A stretch of DNA of 12,246 bases, taken from contig DUPI01000039.1 of assembly GCA_012838395.1 (NCBI GenBank), positions 1 through 12,246 on the forward strand, given 5' to 3'. This stretch comes from Mollicutes bacterium (lineage in GTDB: Bacteria > Bacillota_I > Bacilli_A > RF39 > UBA660). Below the pieces are notes generated by a model, which saw only the letters and a program-made list of their open reading frames with translations, was not told the DNA's origin and did not search any database. Position numbers and translations under genes: made by a program. Positions 1 through 5,142 of this stretch are shown here, piece after piece (within the stretch, counting starts at the first letter, position 1; each line of letters starts with the position of its first letter).

Positions 1-61
1 CACCAGTATTATTATAAATCCAAATTATATAATTATCATTATTTTTTTATCGGTTTTTCTA

Positions 62-1060
62 TTATTTTTGCTTGTTGCCATTATTTTTTTCAACTTGTTT
101 AGTATCTGGATTATTTAGAAACTCTCTGCTACTAATAATTTCGCTTAAATCTATAAGTTCTAAATTAGCCCTTTTAACTTGCTCAATTTGTTGTTTAATA
201 TAATCTATAATTTCCCGTTGGTCTTTGAGGTTTTCTTCTTTATCTTGATATAAATTCGGATTATTAATAAATTTATTTTTTATTATTTTATATTGTTGAT
301 GATTGTATTCTACAACCAATTTTTTCCAATCATTATACTCGTTAATTAAACTTAAAGTTCTTGGATTATTACTAAAATTAGGATTATCCTTTACTACTAA
401 AATATACTTTAGATATTTACTCATTTTTTCTGTATTATGTAATATTGCATTCCTCATTTGTTCTATTTCCTCTGGTGTTTTTTCAGGAATATCAATTTCA
501 CTTAAAACAACAGTATATTCTTTCCCGTATTTTTGGTTTGTTGTGAATTGCTTTTCATTAATATGCATTTTTGCTGGTACAAACAGCACTTCATCTTCAA
601 GACCGCCTATCTCATTTTCAATGCTAAGCCACGGGACATTACCGTCAATAAGCATTACTGCTTTATCAAAATCATCGGCAATATTACTTGCTTTATTATA
701 TGTTCTAGAAAAGGTTAGAGTTTGATTTATGTTGGTAGTAGCCGATAAAAAAGAACTGGCATTATTTTTCATCGATTCTATTAAAGAGTCCTGTGTTCCT
801 CTAAACAATTGTTTGCCTGGTTTTTGACTTCCATTTTTCATATAACTTTTAATAATTGCAGAATATAAATTTTTAATATCTTCTAAGGACTGTTCCATTA
901 AACTTCTAGTCATAAACTGATAGCTCTTACTATTACTACTATTAATTCTAACTTCACTTTCTAGCCCTTGTCTTAGCAGAGAATTCATTATTTTAAAATC
1001 ATCAACTTGATATTTTTTAATTGAAATTATTTCCTCACTAGTCAATTCGTATAGTTTCAA
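62..1060 (-). CDS. Putative ADP-ribosyltransferase-fold protein (R-S-E type), no secretion signal
   Basis: The 332-residue product shows the three landmark motifs of the arginine-type (R-S-E) ADP-ribosyltransferase fold in the right order. These are LFRGT at 85-89 (R87, NAD binding), FLSAT at 104-108 (S106, a variant of the STS motif) and LEDEVLFVP at 154-162 (E155 and E157, the ExE motif with catalytic Glu157). Hydrophobic strands at 134-138 and 182-188 (YTVVLSE) match the core strands around them. About 75 helical, charged residues precede the domain. Roughly 140 charged helical residues follow it (195-332), and I do not recognise that extension. There is no signal peptide or membrane segment, so a cytosolic protein is expected. 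Start: GAGGTG (1067-1072) lies six bases before a TTG at 1060, giving MKLYELT. An upstream GTG at 1069 overlaps that ribosome site and is less likely. Fold call is fairly sure; target and role (toxin, defence, regulation) are unknown. Confidence 0.65.
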   Translation of the reverse strand: MKLYELTSEEIISIKKYQVDDFKIMNSLLRQGLESEVRINSSNSKSYQFMTRSLMEQSLEDIKNLYSAIIKSYMKNGSQKPGKQLFRGTQDSLIESMKNNASSFLSATTNINQTLTFSRTYNKASNIADDFDKAVMLIDGNVPWLSIENEIGGLEDEVLFVPAKMHINEKQFTTNQKYGKEYTVVLSEIDIPEKTPEEIEQMRNAILHNTEKMSKYLKYILVVKDNPNFSNNPRTLSLINEYNDWKKLVVEYNHQQYKIIKNKFINNPNLYQDKEENLKDQREIIDYIKQQIEQVKRANLELIDLSEIISSREFLNNPDTKQVEKNNGNKQK

Positions 1061-1086
1061 GATAAGCACCTCGTATTCTTAATTCT

Positions 1087-1116
1087 ATTATAGCACGGAC
1101 ACTAATAATTTGCTAA
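1087..1116 (-). promoter_or_regulatory. Promoter of the ADP-ribosyltransferase-like gene
   Basis: On the minus strand TTAGCA (1111-1116) is followed by an 18-base spacer and a perfect TATAAT (1087-1092). The predicted start of transcription is near 1080, giving a leader of about 20 bases that holds the GAGGTG ribosome site. It lies downstream of the tRNA terminator, so the gene has its own transcription unit. Confidence 0.6.
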
Positions 1117-1181
1117 ATTATTAAATTGAAACTATTAATTACACTATTTAAATAACCACTGTTTTAGCGATTTTACAAGAT

Positions 1182-1203
1182 AAAAAAAACAATCTTTCGA
1201 TTG
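1182..1203 (-). terminator. Rho-independent terminator of the tRNA operon
   Basis: Read on the minus strand, a five-pair stem CAATC/GATTG (1190-1203) closes a GAAA tetraloop and is followed at once by eight T residues (1182-1189). It sits about 40 bases beyond the 3' end of tRNA-Leu. The stem is short but the GNRA loop and unbroken T-tract are typical. Confidence 0.7.
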
Positions 1204-1245
1204 ATTGCTGTATTTAAATTCGAATAACTCGAATAAATTATATAA

Positions 1246-1330
1246 TGGTGCAGGTGAAGGGACTTGAACCCCCATGCCGTAAGGCGCTAGATCCTAAGTC
1301 TAGTGCGTCTGCCAATTTCGCCACACCTGC
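1246..1330 (-). tRNA. tRNA-Leu (anticodon UAG)
   Basis: The minus strand folds into an 85-base type II tRNA. The acceptor stem GCAGGTG/CACCTGC carries an encoded CCA end. The anticodon stem CTAGA/TCTAG closes the loop CTTAGGA with anticodon TAG, which reads CUN leucine codons. A long variable arm (GCGCCTTACGGCAT region) and the GGTTCAAGTCC T-loop complete the class II leucine tRNA. It is the second gene of a two-tRNA operon, seven bases after tRNA-Ile2. Confidence 0.97.
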
Positions 1331-1337
1331 ATTATAA

Positions 1338-1414
1338 TGGTGGACCCTGAAGGACTCGAACCTTCGACCGTCCGGTTATGAGCCGGATGCTCTAACCAAC
1401 TGAGCTAAGGGTCC
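1338..1414 (-). tRNA. tRNA-Ile2 (CAU anticodon, expected lysidine-modified; reads AUA)
   Basis: A 77-base tRNA with acceptor stem GGACCCT/AGGGTCC, encoded CCA, D-arm AGCTCAGTTGGTTAGAGC and loop CTCATAA in stem TCCGG/CCGGA gives anticodon CAT. By anticodon alone it could be elongator Met, initiator Met or the minor Ile tRNA. Initiator is unlikely because position 1 pairs normally (G1-C72). Consecutive C4-G69 and C5-G68 pairs, plus the GGCTCATAACC anticodon arm, are known identity features for TilS, which converts C34 to lysidine. The sequence also resembles Bacillus and Mycoplasma tRNA-Ile(CAU) as I remember them. I therefore call it tRNA-Ile2 rather than Met. Confidence 0.88.
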
Positions 1415-1431
1415 ATTAACATTACTTCTAT

Positions 1432-1460
1432 ATGTTACCATATTTGTTAATTATATGCAA
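1432..1460 (-). promoter_or_regulatory. Promoter of the tRNA-Ile2/tRNA-Leu operon
   Basis: Minus strand: TTGCAT (1455-1460), a 17-base spacer ending in TGG (extended -10 contact), then TAACAT (1432-1437). Transcription would start near 1425, about ten bases before the mature tRNA-Ile2. An A-rich run directly upstream of the -35 box (1461-1476) could act as an UP element, which would suit a strongly expressed tRNA operon. Confidence 0.6.
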
Positions 1461-1513
1461 TGATTTTTTTAAAAAACTATTAACTTTTTGATGACTATAT
1501 TTTATTATTAAAA

Positions 1514-1527
1514 TTGACATTTGTCAA
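1514..1527. repeat. Perfect inverted repeat TTGACA-TT-TGTCAA upstream of cysS
   Basis: Two six-base arms separated by TT form a perfect dyad in the gap between the divergent tRNA and cysS promoters. It lies about 70 bases upstream of the cysS -35 box and 55 bases upstream of the tRNA -35 box. It could be an operator for a dimeric regulator. The left arm is also a consensus -35 box, but no good -10 lies 16-18 bases downstream. Its function is unknown. Confidence 0.35.
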
Positions 1528-1594
1528 CTTTTTCTTAAGATTAATATTTTATAGGATATTAAATAAATGTTGCATAAAATATAATGTGTTTATA

Positions 1595-1636
1595 TTGTTG
1601 ATAAAATATATTTATGGTATAATTAAAAAGAGGTGG
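1595..1636 (+). promoter_or_regulatory. Promoter and ribosome site of cysS
   Basis: TTGTTG (1595-1600), a 17-base spacer ending in TGG (extended -10), and a perfect TATAAT (1618-1623). Transcription is predicted to start near 1630. The AGGTGG ribosome site (1631-1636) would then be the first bases of the message, with the ATG at 1641. This leaves no room for a T-box leader. Confidence 0.7.
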
Positions 1637-1640
1637 CAAC

Positions 1641-3047
1641 ATGAAATTATATAATACATTAACAAGAAAAATAGAAAAATTTGTTCCTTATAATGAAGAG
1701 GAAGTTAAAATGTATACTTGTGGTCCGACAGTTTATCATTATGCTCATATTGGTAATTTAAGGACTTATATTTTTGAAGATATTTTAGAAAAATCACTAG
1801 AATATATTGGTTATAATGTTAAACGGGTAATGAATATAACTGATGTTGGACACCTGACTGGTGATGGTGATACCGGGGAAGATAAGATGTTAAAGGGAGC
1901 TGCTCGAGAAAATAAAACGGTTTGGGAAATAGCAGAATACTATACAGAGGCATTTTTTAATGATGCTGATAAACTTAATATTAGAAAACCTTTAATAATT
2001 GAGAAGGCTTCGGATTTAATTGAAGATTATATTAAGATGATTGAAAAATTATTAGAAGATGGTTATGCTTATATTTCTAATAATAATGTTTATTTTGATA
2101 TTAGTAAAATAGATAATTATTATGATTTATCTGGAAAAAATAGTGAAGATTTAATAATCGGGGCTAGAGAGGATGTTTCATTAGATGAATTTAAACGTAA
2201 TCCTTATGATTTTGGACTTTGGTTTACCGTTTCAAAATTTGAAAATCAAGCAATGCAATGGGATAGTCCCTGGGGTAGAGGTTATCCTGGTTGGCATATT
2301 GAATGTTCAGGAATTGCTATTAAACATTTAGGTGAACACTTAGATATTCATTGTGGTGGTGTTGATAATATATTTCCTCACCATACAAACGAGATCGCGC
2401 AAAGTGAAGCTTATTTAGGCCATGAATGGTGTAAGTATTGGTTACATGCTGAACATTTAAATGAAGCAGCAGGGAAGATGAGTAAATCAAAAGGTGAGTT
2501 TTTAACTGTTTATTTACTTCAAGAAAAAGGTTATAATCCACTAGCTTATCGTTTTTTCTGCTTACAGTCTCACTATCGTAACCAATTAGCATTTAGTTAT
2601 GAAAGTTTAGATGTAGCGGCTAACAGTTATAATAAACTACTTAATCGTGTTAATCAGCTTAAAAATGAAGCAAATGGAGATATTGATTCAGAACAAGTGG
2701 AGAGGTATCAAGAATTGTTTAAAAGTGGTTTGAACAATGATTTAAATACTTCAACAGCTTTAACAATATTATATGATGTATTAAAAGATAAAACATTAAA
2801 TAATAATACTAAATTATATTTAATAGCGGACTTTGATAGTGTCTTATCCCTAGATTTATTAAAGGAAAAGGAAATTGAAATTTCCGAAGAACTTCTTATG
2901 TATATTAAAGAGACTATAACTAAGAGAAATGCCGCTAAACAAAATAAAGATTATGTTCTAGCTGATAAATTAAGGGAAGAATTAAAAGATAAGGGAATAA
3001 TAATAAAAGATAGTCGTGAAGGAACGACTTATGAAATTGTAAGATAG
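1641..3047 (+). CDS. cysS: Cysteinyl-tRNA synthetase
   Basis: This class I aminoacyl-tRNA synthetase charges tRNA-Cys with cysteine in the cytosol. The 468-residue protein has the family's usual length. The HIGH motif appears as HIGN at 36-39 inside TCGPTVYHYAHIGN. The four zinc ligands that select cysteine are C27, C222 (GWHIECSG), H247 and E251 (FPHHTNE). The KMSKS loop is intact at 279-283, followed by an anticodon-binding helical region and a basic C-terminus. The ATG at 1641 follows AGGTGG at five-base spacing, and the N-terminus MKLYNTLTRK is typical. It heads a cluster: the protease gene begins ten bases after its stop. The Bacillus partners often found after cysS (mrnC, rlmB) are not here. 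Confidence 0.97.
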   Translation: MKLYNTLTRKIEKFVPYNEEEVKMYTCGPTVYHYAHIGNLRTYIFEDILEKSLEYIGYNVKRVMNITDVGHLTGDGDTGEDKMLKGAARENKTVWEIAEYYTEAFFNDADKLNIRKPLIIEKASDLIEDYIKMIEKLLEDGYAYISNNNVYFDISKIDNYYDLSGKNSEDLIIGAREDVSLDEFKRNPYDFGLWFTVSKFENQAMQWDSPWGRGYPGWHIECSGIAIKHLGEHLDIHCGGVDNIFPHHTNEIAQSEAYLGHEWCKYWLHAEHLNEAAGKMSKSKGEFLTVYLLQEKGYNPLAYRFFCLQSHYRNQLAFSYESLDVAANSYNKLLNRVNQLKNEANGDIDSEQVERYQELFKSGLNNDLNTSTALTILYDVLKDKTLNNNTKLYLIADFDSVLSLDLLKEKEIEISEELLMYIKETITKRNAAKQNKDYVLADKLREELKDKGIIIKDSREGTTYEIVR

Positions 3048-3057
3048 AGGTGTAAAA

Positions 3058-3756
3058 ATGGGTTATATGACAATGGGATTAGAAAATGGCTTAACTATTA
3101 TGTTGGCAATTATTGGGTTTATTATAGTAATAATGGCTCAAACTTCAGTTAACAACGCTTATCGAAAATATAGAAAGGTTAAAACAAAACAAGGTATTAC
3201 TGGTTTTGAAGTAGCTCGTAAAATATTAGATAAGAATGGCTTAACTGATATACATATTGTGGAGACTAAGGGACAATTAACGGATCATTATGATCCGCGA
3301 AGAAAAGTTATAAGATTATCTTCAGAAATTTTCCATGGTGATTCTGTAGCGTCAGTATCAGTAGCAGCTCATGAAGTTGGGCATGCAATTCAAGATAAAG
3401 ACAATTATGTTTTTATGAAAATTCGGGCATCTTTGGTGCCGGTGGTTAACTTAATTAGTTACTTAGGATACTTTGCTTTGTTCATATCAATTATTGCTGG
3501 AATTACTGCATATTTAACGATAGGTATTTTAATAATTTTAGCAACTTTAGTCTTTCAACTAGTTACTCTACCAGTTGAGTTTGATGCTTCTAAAAGAGCA
3601 AAAGTTGAATTGATAAATTTAGAAATTATTGATAACACAGAAATAAAAAGAGCTGATGCTATGCTTAATGCTGCAGCTATGACTTATGTAGCTAGTTTAA
3701 TTTCAACATTATTAAGTTTAGTAAGATTAATAATTATGGCGCGAGATTCTGATTAG
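3058..3756 (+). CDS. yugP: YugP-type membrane zinc metallopeptidase
   Basis: The 232-residue membrane protein belongs to the neutral zinc metallopeptidase family of B. subtilis YugP (Zn_peptidase_2). An N-terminal membrane helix covers about 11-28. The zinc motif HEVGH is at 105-109 within SVAAHEVGHAIQD, with H105 and H109 as ligands and E106 as the catalytic base. The conserved LPVEFDASKRA at 171-181 probably gives the third ligand (E174). Two adjacent membrane helices lie at about 127-150 and 152-172, and a C-terminal one at 208-226. The ATG at 3058 follows AGAGGTG (3046-3052), which overlaps the cysS stop codon, so translation is probably coupled. Substrates are unknown; membrane-protein quality control is a family-level guess. 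Confidence 0.88.
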   Translation: MGYMTMGLENGLTIMLAIIGFIIVIMAQTSVNNAYRKYRKVKTKQGITGFEVARKILDKNGLTDIHIVETKGQLTDHYDPRRKVIRLSSEIFHGDSVASVSVAAHEVGHAIQDKDNYVFMKIRASLVPVVNLISYLGYFALFISIIAGITAYLTIGILIILATLVFQLVTLPVEFDASKRAKVELINLEIIDNTEIKRADAMLNAAAMTYVASLISTLLSLVRLIIMARDSD

Positions 3757-3760
3757 AACC

Positions 3761-3801
3761 TTGTGCTTTTTTATATTTCAAGATATAATTGTGATGGTGA
3801 T
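3761..3801 (+). promoter_or_regulatory. Probable promoter and ribosome site of truB
   Basis: TTGTGC (3761-3766), a 17-base spacer and a perfect TATAAT (3784-3789) lie just after the protease stop. Transcription would begin near 3796, at the GGTGAT ribosome site (3796-3801) that precedes a GTG start at 3806. The -35 box matches only at TTG, so read-through from cysS may also supply truB. Confidence 0.5.
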
Positions 3802-3805
3802 TAAT

Positions 3806-4675
3806 GTGGATGGTGTTATATTAATTAATAAAGAAAAAGACTTTACAAGTCGTGATGTTGTCAATATTGTAAGTAAGCACTTAAAGATAAAAAAAGTTGG
3901 ACATACTGGTACGTTAGATCCCCTAGCTACGGGGGTGCTGGCAATTTGTGTTGGTAAAGCAACTAAAATTGTTGAATTGATAACCTCTAATGATAAGGAA
4001 TATATTGCTAAAGTAGTACTTGGGATAACTTCAGATACATTAGACATTAGTGGTAACATAATACATGAAGAAAAATGTTATAAAACAAAAGAGGAAATTA
4101 AAACGGTTTTAAATAATATGATTGGAACTTATGAACAAGTGGTTCCAATTTATTCAGCAGTTAGAGTTAAAGGTAAAAAGTTATATGAATATGCTAGAAA
4201 TAATGAAGAAGTAGAACCCCCTAAACGGCTTGTTGATATAAAAGAACTTAACTTGTTGGGTGATATTAAATATGATAACGATAAAGTTATTTTTGAAGTT
4301 AAATGTAAGGTTAGTAAAGGTACCTATATTAGAAGTTTAATAAGAGATATAGCAGCTAATTTAAATACTGTCGGTCTTATGAGTGAGTTAGTTAGAACTA
4401 AGCATGGTAATTTCGCAATTGAAGATTGTATTACCATTGATGAATTTAAAAATAATAAATATAGTATTAAATCGATTCATGAAGTGTTAACTAATTATCC
4501 TCATTTTAAAGTTGATGAAAAGTTAGAACAAGATATAAGATATGGTAAAATAATAAACAATATATATGGGTATAATGAAATATTATTTACTGATTTTAAC
4601 GGCAAAGCATTAGCGCTATATAAGGAATATGATAAAGATAAAAATAAGATTAGACCGTGGAAAATGTTTATCTAA
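3806..4675 (+). CDS. truB: tRNA pseudouridine(55) synthase TruB
   Basis: TruB isomerises U55 in the T-loop of nearly all tRNAs. From the GTG at 3806 the protein has 289 residues and starts MDGVILINKEKDFTSRDVV, like other TruB N-termini. Catalytic Asp38 lies in VGHTGTLDPLATGVL. The second core motif is VPIYSAVRVKGKKLYEYAR, with the substrate-contacting Tyr, and the third is KGTYIRSLIRDI. The C-terminal part is a weakly conserved RNA-binding extension. Start choice: GGTGAT (3796-3801) sits four bases before the GTG. An in-frame ATG at 3794 (adding MVIN) lacks a ribosome site and would lie before the predicted transcription start. A TTG at 3761 would add an unconserved leader. In B. subtilis truB is followed by ribC then rpsO; here ribC/ribF is absent. 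Confidence 0.95.
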   Translation: MDGVILINKEKDFTSRDVVNIVSKHLKIKKVGHTGTLDPLATGVLAICVGKATKIVELITSNDKEYIAKVVLGITSDTLDISGNIIHEEKCYKTKEEIKTVLNNMIGTYEQVVPIYSAVRVKGKKLYEYARNNEEVEPPKRLVDIKELNLLGDIKYDNDKVIFEVKCKVSKGTYIRSLIRDIAANLNTVGLMSELVRTKHGNFAIEDCITIDEFKNNKYSIKSIHEVLTNYPHFKVDEKLEQDIRYGKIINNIYGYNEILFTDFNGKALALYKEYDKDKNKIRPWKMFI

Positions 4676-4700
4676 AATGTTAAAAATCTATTTTTATCTA

Positions 4701-4729
4701 TTGCATAACTAACCGATTTGGTGTATATT
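4701..4729 (+). promoter_or_regulatory. Probable promoter of rpsO-pnp
   Basis: TTGCAT (4701-4706), the same -35 box as in the tRNA promoter, is followed by 17 bases and TATATT (4724-4729), with TG directly before the -10. Transcription would start near 4736, leaving a leader of about 73 bases before rpsO. No terminator separates truB from this point, so read-through from truB may add a longer leader. Confidence 0.5.
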
Positions 4730-4778
4730 ATTAGTATACTTATTCTTGGATTAGAGAATCTCCAACTCAGTCTCGGTT
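4711..4778 (+). promoter_or_regulatory. Candidate structured leader of rpsO (possible S15 autoregulatory site)
   Basis: Three complementary segments could form a three-way junction. The outer stem is AACCGA (4711-4716) with TCGGTT (4773-4778). Hairpin A is GTATA (4723-4727) with TATAC (4735-4739). Hairpin B is TTGGA (4746-4750) with TCCAA (4761-4765). S15 binds a three-way junction in 16S rRNA, and known rpsO leaders in several phyla, including Bacillota, are bound by S15. The fold is inferred by eye. Only read-through transcripts from truB would carry the whole structure, because the predicted local promoter starts at about 4736, inside hairpin A. Confidence 0.35.
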
Positions 4779-4808
4779 TAAGTGAATTATAAGGAAGGAG
4801 AAGATAAA

Positions 4809-5078
4809 ATGGCTTTATCAAAAGAAGTTAAAGAACAAATTGTTAAAAAATATGCAAAATCAGAAAATGATACTGGTTCTGCTGAAGTTCAAATTGCAAT
4901 TTTAACTGAAGAAATTAAGGTGTTAACTGAACATCTAAAAGAGCATAAGCACGATTTTCATTCTAGAAGAGGTTTACTTAAAAAAGTAGGTCAACGTCGT
5001 AGTTTATTAAATTATTTATTAAATAAAGACGTTCTTAGATATCGTGATATTGTTCAAAGTTTAGGACTTAGAAAATAA
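4809..5078 (+). CDS. rpsO: 30S ribosomal protein S15
   Basis: S15 binds the h20/h21/h22 junction of 16S rRNA and helps assemble the central domain of the small subunit. The 89-residue protein has the usual length and a clear family sequence. DTGSAEVQIAILT is at about 20-32, followed by the rRNA-contacting HDFHSRRGLLKKVGQRR (about 45-61) and the basic C-terminal LGLRK. Start: the ATG at 4809 follows AAGGAAGGAG (4791-4800) at eight bases and yields MALSKEVKEQ. An in-frame ATG at 4782 would put the ribosome site inside the gene and adds nine unconserved residues. It is followed by a hairpin and then pnp, the very widely conserved rpsO-pnp pair. Confidence 0.97.
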   Translation: MALSKEVKEQIVKKYAKSENDTGSAEVQIAILTEEIKVLTEHLKEHKHDFHSRRGLLKKVGQRRSLLNYLLNKDVLRYRDIVQSLGLRK

Positions 5079-5096
5079 TTAATGAAAAATATAAGT

Positions 5097-5120
5097 AGGC
5101 ACTCTTTTTTGAGTGCCTTT
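5097..5120 (+). terminator. rpsO-pnp intergenic hairpin (attenuator or processing site)
   Basis: AGGCACTC (5097-5104) and GAGTGCCT (5111-5118) form a perfect eight-pair stem with a TTTTTT loop. It starts 19 bases after the rpsO stop and ends 13 bases before the pnp ribosome site. The T-run after it is only three long, so it probably terminates partially or protects the rpsO 3' end. By analogy, the E. coli rpsO-pnp gap carries a hairpin cut by RNase III during PNPase autocontrol; whether that applies here is inference. Confidence 0.65.
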
Positions 5121-5142
5121 AGTTGTAATAAGGAGGAAGTTT

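Noticed and set aside
1..61. Possible terminator or gene end left of the ADP-ribosyltransferase-like gene
   Set aside because: No stem of useful length and no convincing frame could be seen in these AT-rich bases; the window edge cuts off any structure.
303..725. Open frame on the plus strand opposite the ADP-ribosyltransferase-like gene
   Set aside because: It is antisense to a gene with a promoter, ribosome site and coherent motifs, has no ribosome site of its own, and its apparent hydrophobicity is what AT-rich antisense of Asn/Lys-rich coding gives.
1246..1330. tRNA-Leu as an integration site for an element carrying the ADP-ribosyltransferase-like gene
   Set aside because: The gene lies on the 3' side of the tRNA, but I see no repeat of the tRNA 3' end in 1-1245 and no integrase. 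The left side is outside the window, so this is not supported.
1580..1585. Second TATAAT upstream of cysS
   Set aside because: No acceptable -35 box is 16-18 bases upstream; the TATAAT at 1618-1623 with TTGTTG and an extended -10 is much better.
1415..1640. T-box leader in front of cysS
   Set aside because: No specifier hairpin or GGUGGNACCGCG-type antiterminator sequence is present, and the best promoter leaves only about ten bases of leader.
3761..3805. Longer TruB starting at TTG 3761 or ATG 3794
   Set aside because: The extra residues match no TruB N-terminus, neither has a ribosome site, and both precede the predicted transcription start.
4681..4696. Inverted repeat TAAAAAT-CT-ATTTTTA after truB as a terminator
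   Set aside because: The stem is A-T only and is followed by TCTATTGC rather than a T-run, so it is unlikely to stop transcription.
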